A DNA stretch of 38,571 nucleotides from SYFY01 sp043719475 (lineage in GTDB: Bacteria; Pseudomonadota; Gammaproteobacteria; Pseudomonadales; Azotimanducaceae), in the NCBI GenBank assembly GCA_043719475.1, contig JAYSTS010000269.1, forward strand, positions 1 to 38,571, written 5' to 3'. The position numbers were made by a program, and so were the translations under genes. How positions within the stretch are numbered: the stretch's first letter is position 1; every line of letters starts with the position of its first letter. Under the pieces are notes generated by a model. That model was given only the letters and a program-made list of their open reading frames with translations. It ran no database searches and was not told the origin of the DNA. Of the stretch, positions 15,234 to 22,821 are shown in pieces.

Positions 15234-16712
15234 GTGGCCAACGAAACGATTGAACAACGTCTCTCCCACGAGTACTCCGCCGGATTCGTGAGTGCTGTTG
15301 AAGCCGATACGTTTCCGCCAGGTCTGAGCGAAGACGTGGTCCGGGCCATATCAGCGCGCAAGCACGAACCCGCCTGGCTGACCGAGTGGCGACTGCGGGC
15401 ATTTGCTTATTGGCAGTCGATGCCCAAACCAGAATGGGCGCACCTGCACTTCCCGCCGATCGATTTCCAATCAATCTCCTACTACTCGGCGCCAAAGAGT
15501 CAGGCAGATGGTCCTCGCTCGCTCGACGAGGTGGACCCGGAGCTACTGAGAACCTACGAAAAACTCGGCATTCCGCTGCACGAACGCGCCGCACTGGCAG
15601 GCGTCGTACCGGATCCACTCATACCGACTCGCCCGGATGTCGCAGTCGACGCCGTGTTCGACAGCGTTTCGATCGCCACCACATTCAAGGATCGACTGGC
15701 GGAAGCTGGCGTGGTGTTTTGCCCACTGTCTGAAGCGGTCCACTCACATCCGGAACTGGTCCAGAAATATCTCGGCAGTGTAGTCCCGCAACGCGACAAC
15801 TTTTACGCCGCCCTCAACAGCGCCGTGTTCAGTGATGGCTCATTCGTGTACATCCCACCTGGGGTCCGTTGCCCGATGGAGCTATCGACTTATTTCCGCA
15901 TCAATGCGCGCAACACGGGACAGTTTGAGAGAACACTGATCATTGCTGATCGCGGCGCGTACGTCAGTTACCTCGAGGGCTGCACAGCACCCATGCGCGA
16001 CGAGAACCAGTTGCATGCCGCTGTGGTTGAACTGGTTGCACTCGAAGATGCTCAGATCAAGTATTCAACGGTACAGAACTGGTATCCCGGTGATGCGCAA
16101 GGACGTGGTGGCATCTACAACTTCGTCACCAAACGTGGCACTTGCCTGGGCGATCGTTCGCGAATCTCCTGGACCCAAGTCGAAACGGGCTCGGCAATCA
16201 CCTGGAAGTATCCCAGTGTTGTCCTGCGTGGCAACGACAGCGTCGGAGAGTTCTATTCAGTCGCCCTGACCAACAACTACCAGCAGGCCGACACTGGCAC
16301 CAAGATGATCCACCTTGGCCGTAATACACGAAGCACGATTGTCTCCAAAGGCATCAGCGCAGGACACAGTCAGAACAGCTATCGCGGCCTGGTCCGCATG
16401 TCGCCGACAGCAGTCGGCGCACGCAACCACACCCAGTGCGACTCTTTGTTACTGGGACGCACCTGTGGCGCCCATACCTTTCCGTATATCGAGAGCAGCA
16501 ACCCGACGGCGACTATCGAACATGAAGCCACCACTACGCGTGTCAGTGATGAGCAGTTGTTCCTGTGTGCACAGCGTGGCATTGATGCGGAAAAAGCCGT
16601 GAGCATGATCGTCAACGGATTCTGCAGAGAGGTGTTTCGTGAACTGCCCATGGAGTTTGCCGTCGAAGCCGGAAAACTTCTGGAAGTCAGCCTTGAAGGA
16701 GCGGTTGGATGA
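15234..16712 (+). CDS. sufB: Fe-S cluster assembly scaffold SufB
   Basis: A 492-residue protein, full length for SufB, which together with SufC and SufD forms the scaffold on which Fe-S clusters are built from SufS/SufE sulfur. Family landmarks are the N-terminal KHEPAWLTEWRLRAFAYW, VPQRDNFYAALNSAVFSDGSFVYIPPGVRCPMELSTYFRIN, TQVETGSAITWKYPS and the C-terminal beta-helix with CDSLLLG and SSNPTATIEHEATTTR. The start is GTG (ANETIEQRLS follows). It is the first gene of the operon; no regulator gene (sufR or iscR) precedes it, which matches control by a distant IscR through the upstream site. Its stop overlaps the sufC start (ATGA). Confidence 0.96.
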   Translation: MANETIEQRLSHEYSAGFVSAVEADTFPPGLSEDVVRAISARKHEPAWLTEWRLRAFAYWQSMPKPEWAHLHFPPIDFQSISYYSAPKSQADGPRSLDEVDPELLRTYEKLGIPLHERAALAGVVPDPLIPTRPDVAVDAVFDSVSIATTFKDRLAEAGVVFCPLSEAVHSHPELVQKYLGSVVPQRDNFYAALNSAVFSDGSFVYIPPGVRCPMELSTYFRINARNTGQFERTLIIADRGAYVSYLEGCTAPMRDENQLHAAVVELVALEDAQIKYSTVQNWYPGDAQGRGGIYNFVTKRGTCLGDRSRISWTQVETGSAITWKYPSVVLRGNDSVGEFYSVALTNNYQQADTGTKMIHLGRNTRSTIVSKGISAGHSQNSYRGLVRMSPTAVGARNHTQCDSLLLGRTCGAHTFPYIESSNPTATIEHEATTTRVSDEQLFLCAQRGIDAEKAVSMIVNGFCREVFRELPMEFAVEAGKLLEVSLEGAVG

Positions 16713-17464
16713 ACCTGCTGGAAGTCAGAGATCTGCACGCGAATGCCGGCGACAAACCCATTCTCAAGGGATTGAATCTGACCATCGGCGCCGGCCAGGT
16801 ACACGCTATGATGGGCCCCAACGGCTCAGGAAAATCAACCCTTTCACACGTACTGGCTGGCAAACCCGGTTATACGGTAACGCAGGGTGAAGTGCTGTTT
16901 GACGGCAAGGACCTGCTGGTCATGGAAGCCCAGGAACGTGCGTGCGCAGGTCTGTTTCTTGCGTTTCAGTATCCAGTTGAAATTCCTGGCGTCAGCAACA
17001 TGGAGTTTCTGCGTACCGCCGCGCAAGCCCGAGCCCGAGCACTGGGTCAGGAACCACCAGCGGCGGTCGAACTCATGCGCCGATTGCGAGCAATTTCAAA
17101 CGACCTTGACATGAATCCGGACTTTCTCAAGCGTGGAGTCAATGAAGGTTTCAGTGGCGGAGAAAAGAAGCGTAACGAAATACTGCAGATGAGTTATCTC
17201 GAGCCGAAGCTCGCTATCCTGGATGAAACTGATTCAGGGCTGGACATCGATGCGCTGCGGATCGTCGGCGAGGGGGTCACACGCTATCTGCAGGCCCATC
17301 CTGAATCGTCGGTCCTGCTGATCACTCATTACCAGCGACTGCTTGATCACATCGTTCCCGACGTCGTGCATGTGCTTTCCAATGGCACCATTGTGGAAAG
17401 TGGAGATCGCAGCCTCGCCTTGAAACTCGAAGAACGCGGGTATGCCTGGCTGGATGCCGGCTGA
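16709..17464 (+). CDS. sufC: Fe-S cluster assembly ATPase SufC
   Basis: A 251-residue ABC-type ATPase that powers the SufBCD scaffold. Walker A is GPNGSGKSTLSHVLAG at about residues 36-51, the ABC signature FSGGEKKRNEILQM at about 148, and Walker B with the SufC-specific ETDSGLDIDAL at about 175. The His of the switch (LLITHYQRLL) follows. The length matches the family exactly. ATG overlaps the sufB stop by four bases; its own stop shares one base with the sufD start, so sufBCD are translationally coupled. Confidence 0.96.
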   Translation: MNLLEVRDLHANAGDKPILKGLNLTIGAGQVHAMMGPNGSGKSTLSHVLAGKPGYTVTQGEVLFDGKDLLVMEAQERACAGLFLAFQYPVEIPGVSNMEFLRTAAQARARALGQEPPAAVELMRRLRAISNDLDMNPDFLKRGVNEGFSGGEKKRNEILQMSYLEPKLAILDETDSGLDIDALRIVGEGVTRYLQAHPESSVLLITHYQRLLDHIVPDVVHVLSNGTIVESGDRSLALKLEERGYAWLDAG

Positions 17465-18552
17465 TGGGCACTGGCACGTGGTTACAGGGCCGGGTCGATC
17501 CATCCATGGGACAAGATCTGCAAACGCTGGTCACATCCCCTAAATCAACCGCGTTGGCGCGCGAACACTGGAAATACACCAGGATCGACAAGATCACAGC
17601 GTTGCTGGACGGATTGGGAGACGCTCCGCCAGCAGGCCTCAACGGTCTCGGACAGCCTGGTCTAACCGTGGCTTTCGACGTACAGCCTGACGACCGCGAA
17701 CTCGCTCTCCTGCGCGCTCGAAGTACCTACTGCCCGGCCACAGCAAAAGCGCTGTTGACTGCTCGCAGTATTGACCGTGTAGTGATTGAAGAAGACCTTC
17801 AGGAACCGCTAGTCGTATTGCGGACTGATGCTCGAAGACCACTGATGATCAGCATAACGCAAGGGATTTCGGCTCGAATCCACGACCTTTCCACCAGCGA
17901 CAGTGGCTGGCTCATTGTTGAGCAACAGGCGGATTCGAAACTCGATTTCACAAGACTGCACACGCCGACTGAGGCGGCGCGATGGCATCAACTGCAATTC
18001 GTTTTGAATCGTAATGCCGCACTGTCTCTGCAACACTATTGTACGGGTACGTCACTCAGCCGGCTGGATGTTTTCATCGGCCTGATGGGCTCCGGGTCAA
18101 GCGCAGATGTCCAGAGTTGCTGGATGGCGGATGAGAAGGATCACCTCGATCAGCAATGGCACGTCGAACATCATGCACCACACACCCGCAGCGCGCAGGT
18201 ACAACATGGCATCGCGGATGGCAAAGCGGTCACCACCTATCGTGGTCGGATTTTCATCGGCGTGGATTGCCCGGATGTCGATGCGTCATTGATCAACAGG
18301 AATCTGTCGCTGTCATCGTCTGCGGTCTGCAACACAAAGCCGGAACTCGAAATCAATACCGACGATGTCCGGTGCAGTCACGGCGCAACCGTTGGCCAGT
18401 TACCCGAAGAGAGCGTGTTCTACTTCCAGTCACGAGGTGTTGATCGCGAGACCGCTCGCCAGATGCTGGCCGCCGGTTTCATCAATCAATGTCTGCGTGG
18501 TGACCTGGCAGATGTCGCACGATTGAGAATGCTTGGGATCGCCAATGAGTAG
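17464..18552 (+). CDS. sufD: Fe-S cluster assembly protein SufD
   Basis: A 362-residue protein of the SufB/SufD family, somewhat shorter than E. coli SufD. N-terminal helices contain the usual WKYTRIDKITALL motif, and the C-terminal beta-helix carries the conserved YRGRIFIGVDCPDVDASLINRNLSLSSSA and CSHGATVGQLPEESVFYFQSRGVD. The catalytically relevant His of the interface (CSHGATVG) is present. It acts with SufB and SufC in cluster assembly and iron entry. The ATG shares a base with the sufC stop, and the end overlaps the sufS start by eight bases. Confidence 0.94.
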   Translation: MGTGTWLQGRVDPSMGQDLQTLVTSPKSTALAREHWKYTRIDKITALLDGLGDAPPAGLNGLGQPGLTVAFDVQPDDRELALLRARSTYCPATAKALLTARSIDRVVIEEDLQEPLVVLRTDARRPLMISITQGISARIHDLSTSDSGWLIVEQQADSKLDFTRLHTPTEAARWHQLQFVLNRNAALSLQHYCTGTSLSRLDVFIGLMGSGSSADVQSCWMADEKDHLDQQWHVEHHAPHTRSAQVQHGIADGKAVTTYRGRIFIGVDCPDVDASLINRNLSLSSSAVCNTKPELEINTDDVRCSHGATVGQLPEESVFYFQSRGVDRETARQMLAAGFINQCLRGDLADVARLRMLGIANE

Positions 18553-19756
18553 GTACTCCATTCGCGCAGATTTCCCGATCCTTGATTCGCAGATCAACGG
18601 TCATCCCTTGTGTTATCTGGACAACGCTGCCACCACCCAGAAGCCGGCCATGGTCATCGACGCCATGAGCCACTATTACCGTGAAGACAATGCCAATGTG
18701 CATCGGGCAGCACACACGCTGGCTGAGCGCGCAACCAACGCCATCGAGTCGGCTCGGCTAAGTGTTGCCCGGTTCATCAATGCGGTAAGTCCCGACGAGA
18801 TCATCTTCACACGCGGCACCACAGAATCGATCAATCTGGTCGCCGCCGGATTCAGCCGCATCATGAAACCCGGTGACGAAATCCTCACAACGGTGATGGA
18901 GCACCATAGCAATTTTGTGCCCTGGATGATGGTGGCAAAACAAGCCGGTGCACAACTCGTGTCAGTGCAGGTTTCACCGGATGGAGAAATTGATCGCGAT
19001 GACTTCAGAAGCCGATTGACGGATCGCACCCGACTCGTGGCGTTTGCCCATGTCTCCAATGCACTGGGCACCGTTAATCCGATTACCGATCTCATCAGCG
19101 ATACTCGGTCCCGAAGCGATGCCTGCATCCTGATCGATGGGGCACAGGCCATACTGCATCTGCAGGTTGATGTGCAGGCTCTGGATGTGGATTTCTATGC
19201 GTTTTCCGCCCACAAGATGTACGGACCCACCGGCATGGGTGTCTTGTATGGCAAACGCCACCGCCTTGAAGCACTGGCGCCATGGCAGTTCGGTGGCGAG
19301 ATGATTGAGCGGGTCACCCTGGACGACGTTACCTTCAACCGGCTGCCTTATCGTTTCGAAGCCGGCACACCAAACATCGCCGGCGCCGTTGGCCTGGGTG
19401 CGGCCATCACCTATCTCGAACAGATTCCAAGGACTCAACTGCTGGCGCAGGAAGCGCATCTGGTTGAAGAAGCCGTAACCGAACTGGCGCGCATGCCAGG
19501 GGTCAAATTGATCGGCCAGCCAGCTCATCGGCTGGGTGTGGTGTCGTTTGTGGTCTCTGGTGGACACGCCCATGACGTTGGCACATTGCTCGATCAGCAA
19601 GGTGTCGCGGTTCGTACGGGTCATCACTGTGCGATGCCGTTGATGGATCATCTTGGGGTGAATGGCACGGTGCGAGCATCCTTCAGCCTGTACAATGAAC
19701 GCATCGATCTGGAGCGCTTTCTACTCGCCATGCGCAAAGTTCTGACTTTCCTGTGA
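18545..19756 (+). CDS. sufS: Cysteine desulfurase SufS
   Basis: A 403-residue PLP enzyme that takes sulfur from cysteine and hands it to SufE. The PLP lysine is K224 in DFYAFSAHKMYGPTGMG, the active-site cysteine is C362 in VRTGHHCAMPLMD, and HAMXXX-type substrate residues are visible in EHHSNFVPW. The short C-loop before C362 marks it as group II (SufS/CsdA), not IscS. I chose the ATG at 18545 (MSRYSIRADFPIL) instead of the in-frame TTG at 18533; it overlaps the end of sufD by eight bases. The gene ends in a 14-base tandem repeat. Confidence 0.95.
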   Translation: MSRYSIRADFPILDSQINGHPLCYLDNAATTQKPAMVIDAMSHYYREDNANVHRAAHTLAERATNAIESARLSVARFINAVSPDEIIFTRGTTESINLVAAGFSRIMKPGDEILTTVMEHHSNFVPWMMVAKQAGAQLVSVQVSPDGEIDRDDFRSRLTDRTRLVAFAHVSNALGTVNPITDLISDTRSRSDACILIDGAQAILHLQVDVQALDVDFYAFSAHKMYGPTGMGVLYGKRHRLEALAPWQFGGEMIERVTLDDVTFNRLPYRFEAGTPNIAGAVGLGAAITYLEQIPRTQLLAQEAHLVEEAVTELARMPGVKLIGQPAHRLGVVSFVVSGGHAHDVGTLLDQQGVAVRTGHHCAMPLMDHLGVNGTVRASFSLYNERIDLERFLLAMRKVLTFL

Positions 19757-19800
19757 CCCGCCTTCCTGTGACCATCTTCCTGTGACCATCTTCCTGTGAC
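19748..19800 (+). repeat. 14-bp tandem repeat between sufS and the A-type carrier gene
   Basis: The segment TTCCTGTGACCATC or a close variant occurs three times in a row, plus a partial fourth copy, starting at 19748, 19763, 19777 and 19791. The first copy carries the sufS stop codon and the last ends just before the AAAGGAG ribosome-binding site of the next gene. It widens the sufS-sufA gap to 60 bases in an otherwise tightly coupled operon. Confidence 0.85.
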
Positions 19801-19816
19801 AAAAGGAGACGAACCA

Positions 19817-20170
19817 ATGACAGTTTCCACTTTCGATCCACAAGCCATCACGGTCAGTGAACAGGCCGCAAAACATCTGCGTGCCCAACTTGCCATGCAG
19901 CACAAAGCCCATCTCCGTCTGGGGGTCAAAGAGAGCGGCTGCAATGGTTACAGCTACTACCTCGACTATCTTGATGCACCGGCGGCCAATGATGTGGCCA
20001 TTCGTGTCGACGATGAACTATCAATTCATGTTCTTCCCGACGATCTGCCCATGGTGCGTGGCACCCGCGTGGAATTCGTGCGCGACGGTTTGAACTCAAC
20101 CCTGCAATTCAAGAACGCCAATGCCACCAGTTATTGTGGCTGTGGCGAGAGCTTCTCGGTCGATCACTGA
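19817..20170 (+). CDS. sufA: A-type Fe-S carrier protein (SufA/IscA/ErpA family)
   Basis: A 117-residue protein of the HesB/IscA type that carries Fe-S clusters from the scaffold to target enzymes. The three ligand cysteines are present: C42 in VKESGCNGYSYYLDY and C107 and C109 in YCGCGESF. The spacing of the last two (C-G-C) is the family signature. A strong AAAGGAG ribosome-binding site lies eight bases before the ATG at 19817. Position in the suf operon makes SufA the best name, though A-type carriers are hard to separate by sequence alone. Confidence 0.9.
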   Translation: MTVSTFDPQAITVSEQAAKHLRAQLAMQHKAHLRLGVKESGCNGYSYYLDYLDAPAANDVAIRVDDELSIHVLPDDLPMVRGTRVEFVRDGLNSTLQFKNANATSYCGCGESFSVDH

Positions 20171-20180
20171 TTTACGAAAA

Positions 20181-20705
20181 GTGCAAAGACGACTCGTCCC
20201 TGTCAATCGTGCGGTGAACGCGCGGCTGGTCCCAACCGGAGATCCGGTCACCATCCCCGGTGGGGTTTTTGTCACACTGACCCAGGACCTCGGTGGCACG
20301 TTTACCGTTGTGCATCTGGGCAACATGGCGCGTGTGGATGGTGAGGATGCAGACGCTCTTGGGCTCACACCCATTCGTCTGGAGTTCGAACAACCACGTG
20401 ATGGCAAGATCGATCCGGAACAGGTCAGGACCGCGCTTTCGTCGGTTTATGATCCGGAAATTCCCGTCAATATTGTCGATCTGGGCCTTATCTACGACAC
20501 CAGAATCGCCGACCACACGGTGACCGTCGTGATGACACTGACCGCACCTGGTTGCGGGATGGGGCCGGTGCTGGTGCAGGAGGTCAAATCACGCCTGGGT
20601 CGTGTACCGTTTGTGCAGCAGGTTGAGGTTGAACTGGTTTTTGATCCGCCCTGGTCACGTGAGCGAATGACTGAAGAAGCCCAACTGGAACTGGGTCTGT
20701 TCTGA
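20181..20705 (+). CDS. sufT: Fe-S assembly factor SufT
   Basis: A roughly 174-residue protein. Its N-terminal part has the SufT-type pattern ARLVPTGDPVTIPGGVFVTLTQDLGGTFTV, and its C-terminal 95 residues form a DUF59/MIP18 domain (YDPEIPVNIVDLGLIYD, LTAPGCGMGPVLVQEV, VELVFDPPWSRERMTE). SufT helps mature Fe-S proteins under demanding conditions. The start is uncertain: I chose the GTG at 20181, eleven bases after the preceding stop, because the alternative ATG at 20121 would overlap the carrier gene by 50 bases and add a non-conserved stretch. The DUF59 Cys (PGCGMG) is conserved. Confidence 0.85.
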   Translation: MQRRLVPVNRAVNARLVPTGDPVTIPGGVFVTLTQDLGGTFTVVHLGNMARVDGEDADALGLTPIRLEFEQPRDGKIDPEQVRTALSSVYDPEIPVNIVDLGLIYDTRIADHTVTVVMTLTAPGCGMGPVLVQEVKSRLGRVPFVQQVEVELVFDPPWSRERMTEEAQLELGLF

Positions 20706-20708
20706 GTG

Positions 20709-21149
20709 ATGTCGGGATTTCCAGCCACACCGCTGCCAGCTTCTCTGGACGAGATACGCGATACGTTCCAGTTTTTCGACAGCTGGGAAGACAAGTACCG
20801 CTTTATCATCGATCTCGGTAAATCACTCGTCAGCATGCCCGAAGCGTGGAAGACCGAGGCCAATCTGGTACGCGGCTGTCAAAGCCAAGTCTGGCTGGTA
20901 GCCAGCTATGATGCCGACCAGGATCAACTGCAACTGGTGATCGACAGTGATGCGCATATTGTGCGCGGGCTTGTTGCGATCGTACTTGCAGCTTATCAGA
21001 ACCGATCACCTCGCCAGATCACCGGATTCGATATCGAAGCACTCTTTGCTGAACTCGCGCTGCTTGCGCACCTGAGTGCGTCGCGCGGTAACGGTCTGCG
21101 GGCTATGGTGACCCGGGTCGTTGCTGCGGCGAAACTCCATTTGAACTGA
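20709..21149 (+). CDS. sufE: Sulfur acceptor protein SufE
   Basis: A 146-residue protein that accepts persulfide sulfur from SufS and passes it to SufB. The acceptor cysteine is C57 in NLVRGCQSQVWLVA, the family's main motif, and the N-terminal FQFFDSWEDKYRFIIDLGK is typical. The ATG at 20709 lies three bases after the sufT stop. It is the last gene of the suf operon; its 3' end overlaps a convergent minus-strand gene by 47 bases. Confidence 0.94.
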   Translation: MSGFPATPLPASLDEIRDTFQFFDSWEDKYRFIIDLGKSLVSMPEAWKTEANLVRGCQSQVWLVASYDADQDQLQLVIDSDAHIVRGLVAIVLAAYQNRSPRQITGFDIEALFAELALLAHLSASRGNGLRAMVTRVVAAAKLHLN

Positions 21150-21519
21150 CGGCTGTTCGGCCCGCCAGCATGGCGCGCAGCCGGTCCTCCTCCCTACCCT
21201 GCGAATAGCCGCCTTTTGCAGCACCAAGTGGCGCCGTTACACTGGTAATGCCCCTCTCAGCGGACGTTTGCTGTAGTGTCGAACTGAACTTGATCGCTGT
21301 TTTTGGTGATGCGGTCGCAGGTTCATCAACAGGCACCGTCTCTGGCTGAAGTGCAGACTTTTTCTGCAAACCCTGTGTCGTCTGCAAACCCAGCGTCGTC
21401 TGCAGTGCGAGTGTCAGTTGTTGTTGGCGTTGCCACAACAGCGCAAAACCTGCAGACGCTGCCATCAGCAACAACACCCCCATCGCTATCAGCAGTCGAA
21501 TGACATCAAATTCGCTCAT
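21103..21519 (-). CDS. Small single-pass membrane protein of unknown function
   Basis: A 138-residue protein with one N-terminal membrane helix (VIRLLIAMGVLLLMAASAGF, residues 6-25), a Gln/Leu-rich stretch with the short repeat LQTTLGLQTTQGLQ, and a disordered, basic C-terminal tail. A very good ribosome-binding site (AGGAGAGGGG) lies just before the ATG, which makes the gene credible despite its 3' end overlapping the end of sufE by 47 bases. It follows a smaller gene on the same strand, overlapping it by 14 bases, and that pair diverges from imuA. Family not recognised. Confidence 0.6.
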   Translation of the reverse strand: MSEFDVIRLLIAMGVLLLMAASAGFALLWQRQQQLTLALQTTLGLQTTQGLQKKSALQPETVPVDEPATASPKTAIKFSSTLQQTSAERGITSVTAPLGAAKGGYSQGREEDRLRAMLAGRTAVSSNGVSPQQRPGSP

Positions 21520-21670
21520 CTATCCCCTCTCCTTTTCGCTGTGGCGACGACCGTTCGGTTTTTTGCTGCGCCTCATCTTTAGCTGCTTTTTTGGTGCGCG
21601 ACTGATTGAGTCCCGGCCGGCGCTCGGTCGAGTTGACGCGCCAAGGATTCTGGACGATCCCGTTGACCAT
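21506..21670 (-). CDS. Very small basic protein of unknown function
   Basis: A 54-codon reading frame beginning MVNGIVQNPWRVNSTERRPG and ending KGEGIDERI. The ATG at 21668-21670 is preceded by GGAGG five bases upstream, a good ribosome-binding site, which is the main support. An in-frame ATG at 21685 would add five residues. The product is strongly basic and without obvious structure. It overlaps the start of the following membrane-protein gene by 14 bases, consistent with coupled translation. It diverges from imuA, so the LexA boxes at 21791-21837 could control it too. Confidence 0.5.
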   Translation of the reverse strand: MVNGIVQNPWRVNSTERRPGLNQSRTKKAAKDEAQQKTERSSPQRKGEGIDERI

Positions 21671-21790
21671 GATGGCCTCCGTCATCGGATTCTCTGCAGG
21701 AAGAGTAGTACGGATTTCTTTTTTTGCTGTTGAGTGGTTTCAGGCCTCTTGCCGAAGGAAAGATCAAGAAAGCCTCAACACCTCTTGAAA

Positions 21791-21806
21791 CTGTATATTC
21801 ATACAG
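21791..21806. promoter_or_regulatory. LexA (SOS) box 1 upstream of imuA
   Basis: CTGTATATTCATACAG fits the gammaproteobacterial LexA operator CTG-N10-CAG with the preferred AT-rich centre. TTGAAA directly precedes it and GATAAT overlaps its end, a possible promoter with a short 15-base spacer. LexA bound here would cover the promoter. Confidence 0.9.
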
Positions 21807-21821
21807 ATAATCTGGTCGACC

Positions 21822-21837
21822 CTGTATATAAATACAG
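21822..21837. promoter_or_regulatory. LexA (SOS) box 2 upstream of imuA
   Basis: CTGTATATAAATACAG is a second near-ideal CTG-N10-CAG operator, 15 bases after the first and only six bases before the imuA ATG. The TATAAAT inside it could be a -10 element; transcription from there would give a message with almost no leader. Confidence 0.9.
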
Positions 21838-21843
21838 TACTGC

Positions 21844-22821
21844 ATGACCATAACCACTCAAACCATAACCGCCCTTCTCGAACACCCCGATCTGTGGCTG
21901 GCTGGCCGTACCGGTCGCAGGCATATCAGGCCTGGCGATAGCGAACCCAGTGGTTTCCCGCTGCTGGATCGGTACCTGCCCGGCGGCGGTTGGTCCATGG
22001 ATGCAGTGAGCGAGTTCTGCCTGGCCCAAACCGGTATCGGTGAATTGCAGTTGCTGGTACCTGCGCTGGTCAGGCTCAGTCGCAAACCACGCTGGATCCT
22101 GTGGGTCAATCCACCCTTTCTGCCTTATGCGCCGGCGCTTGCGTCGCTGGGCATCCAGGTTAACCGCATATTGGTGGTACAGGCGGCGCAGGAAACACCG
22201 TCGGTACAGACGACCAAGGCATCCGCCAGGTTTTCCTCCAGTCCGGGACGTCGTTCAGGACATGCCGATCAGGGGCCTGCTCGACAAACTCTCCAACAAA
22301 CTCTCCAACAAACTCTCCAGCAAAGACGCCAACAAGCCCACCAACGCACACTCTGGACACTCGAACAGGCCAGCCGCTCGGGCGCCTGCAGCATGGTGCT
22401 GGCGTGGCCGGACGAAAGCCGTCTTACCGTGCGCGATATCCAGCGCCTGCAACTGGCCGCTCGTCATGGCCGCACCATGATCACGTTGTTCCGGCCAGTT
22501 GCAGCGCTGCAAAAACCATCACTGGCAGCGCTGCGATTGCATCTGTCGACAGCCTTGAGTCCGCTGTCTGTCGGACAACGCCTGCAGGTGGATATCGTCA
22601 AGCGGCGTAGTGGCTGGCCCATACATGGCCTGTCCATCGACATACAGTCCGCTGCGGTCAGTCGTGCAGAGGTCATGGCACAACTCGAGTTCTGGCGCAG
22701 CGAGCGAACCATGCGCCTGCAAGATGCCGACCCAGCGCGCGGTTTGCTCTCAGAGCAGCAGACCTCCTTGCAGCCTTCGCGGCCCCCGCGGCCCCCGCGG
22801 CCCCCACGGATAGCACACTGA
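21844..22821 (+). CDS. imuA: SOS mutasome protein ImuA
   Basis: A 325-residue RecA/SulA-like protein of the ImuA family, which with ImuB and DnaE2 makes the damage-induced mutasome. Landmarks are PSGFPLLDRYLPGGGWSMDAV (about residues 36-56), GIGELQLLVPALVRLSRKPRWILWVNPPFLPYAPAL, LEQASRSGACSMVLAWP, RDIQRLQLAARHG and the C-terminal VDIVKRRSGWP. No ribosome-binding site precedes the ATG; LexA box 2 ends six bases before it. Two expansions are unusual: a QTLQ repeat (22285-22320) in a linker and an RPPRPPRPP tail (22780-22806). Its stop shares a base with the imuB start. Confidence 0.9.
   Translation: MTITTQTITALLEHPDLWLAGRTGRRHIRPGDSEPSGFPLLDRYLPGGGWSMDAVSEFCLAQTGIGELQLLVPALVRLSRKPRWILWVNPPFLPYAPALASLGIQVNRILVVQAAQETPSVQTTKASARFSSSPGRRSGHADQGPARQTLQQTLQQTLQQRRQQAHQRTLWTLEQASRSGACSMVLAWPDESRLTVRDIQRLQLAARHGRTMITLFRPVAALQKPSLAALRLHLSTALSPLSVGQRLQVDIVKRRSGWPIHGLSIDIQSAAVSRAEVMAQLEFWRSERTMRLQDADPARGLLSEQQTSLQPSRPPRPPRPPRIAH
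22285..22320 (+). repeat. Three 12-bp tandem repeats in imuA (QTLQ)
   Basis: CAAACTCTCCAA occurs three times in a row (last base of the third copy changed), encoding QTLQ three times in the linker of ImuA. It keeps the frame and only lengthens the linker. Confidence 0.9.
22780..22806 (+). repeat. Three 9-bp tandem repeats in imuA (RPP)
   Basis: CGGCCCCCG is repeated three times near the imuA stop, giving the C-terminal RPPRPPRPP. Another frame-preserving simple repeat. Confidence 0.9.

Noticed and set aside
19748..19800. Minus-strand AGGAAG-ATG units that look like repeated ribosome-binding sites and starts
   Set aside because: They are the reverse of the 14-base tandem repeat and lead into no open frame.
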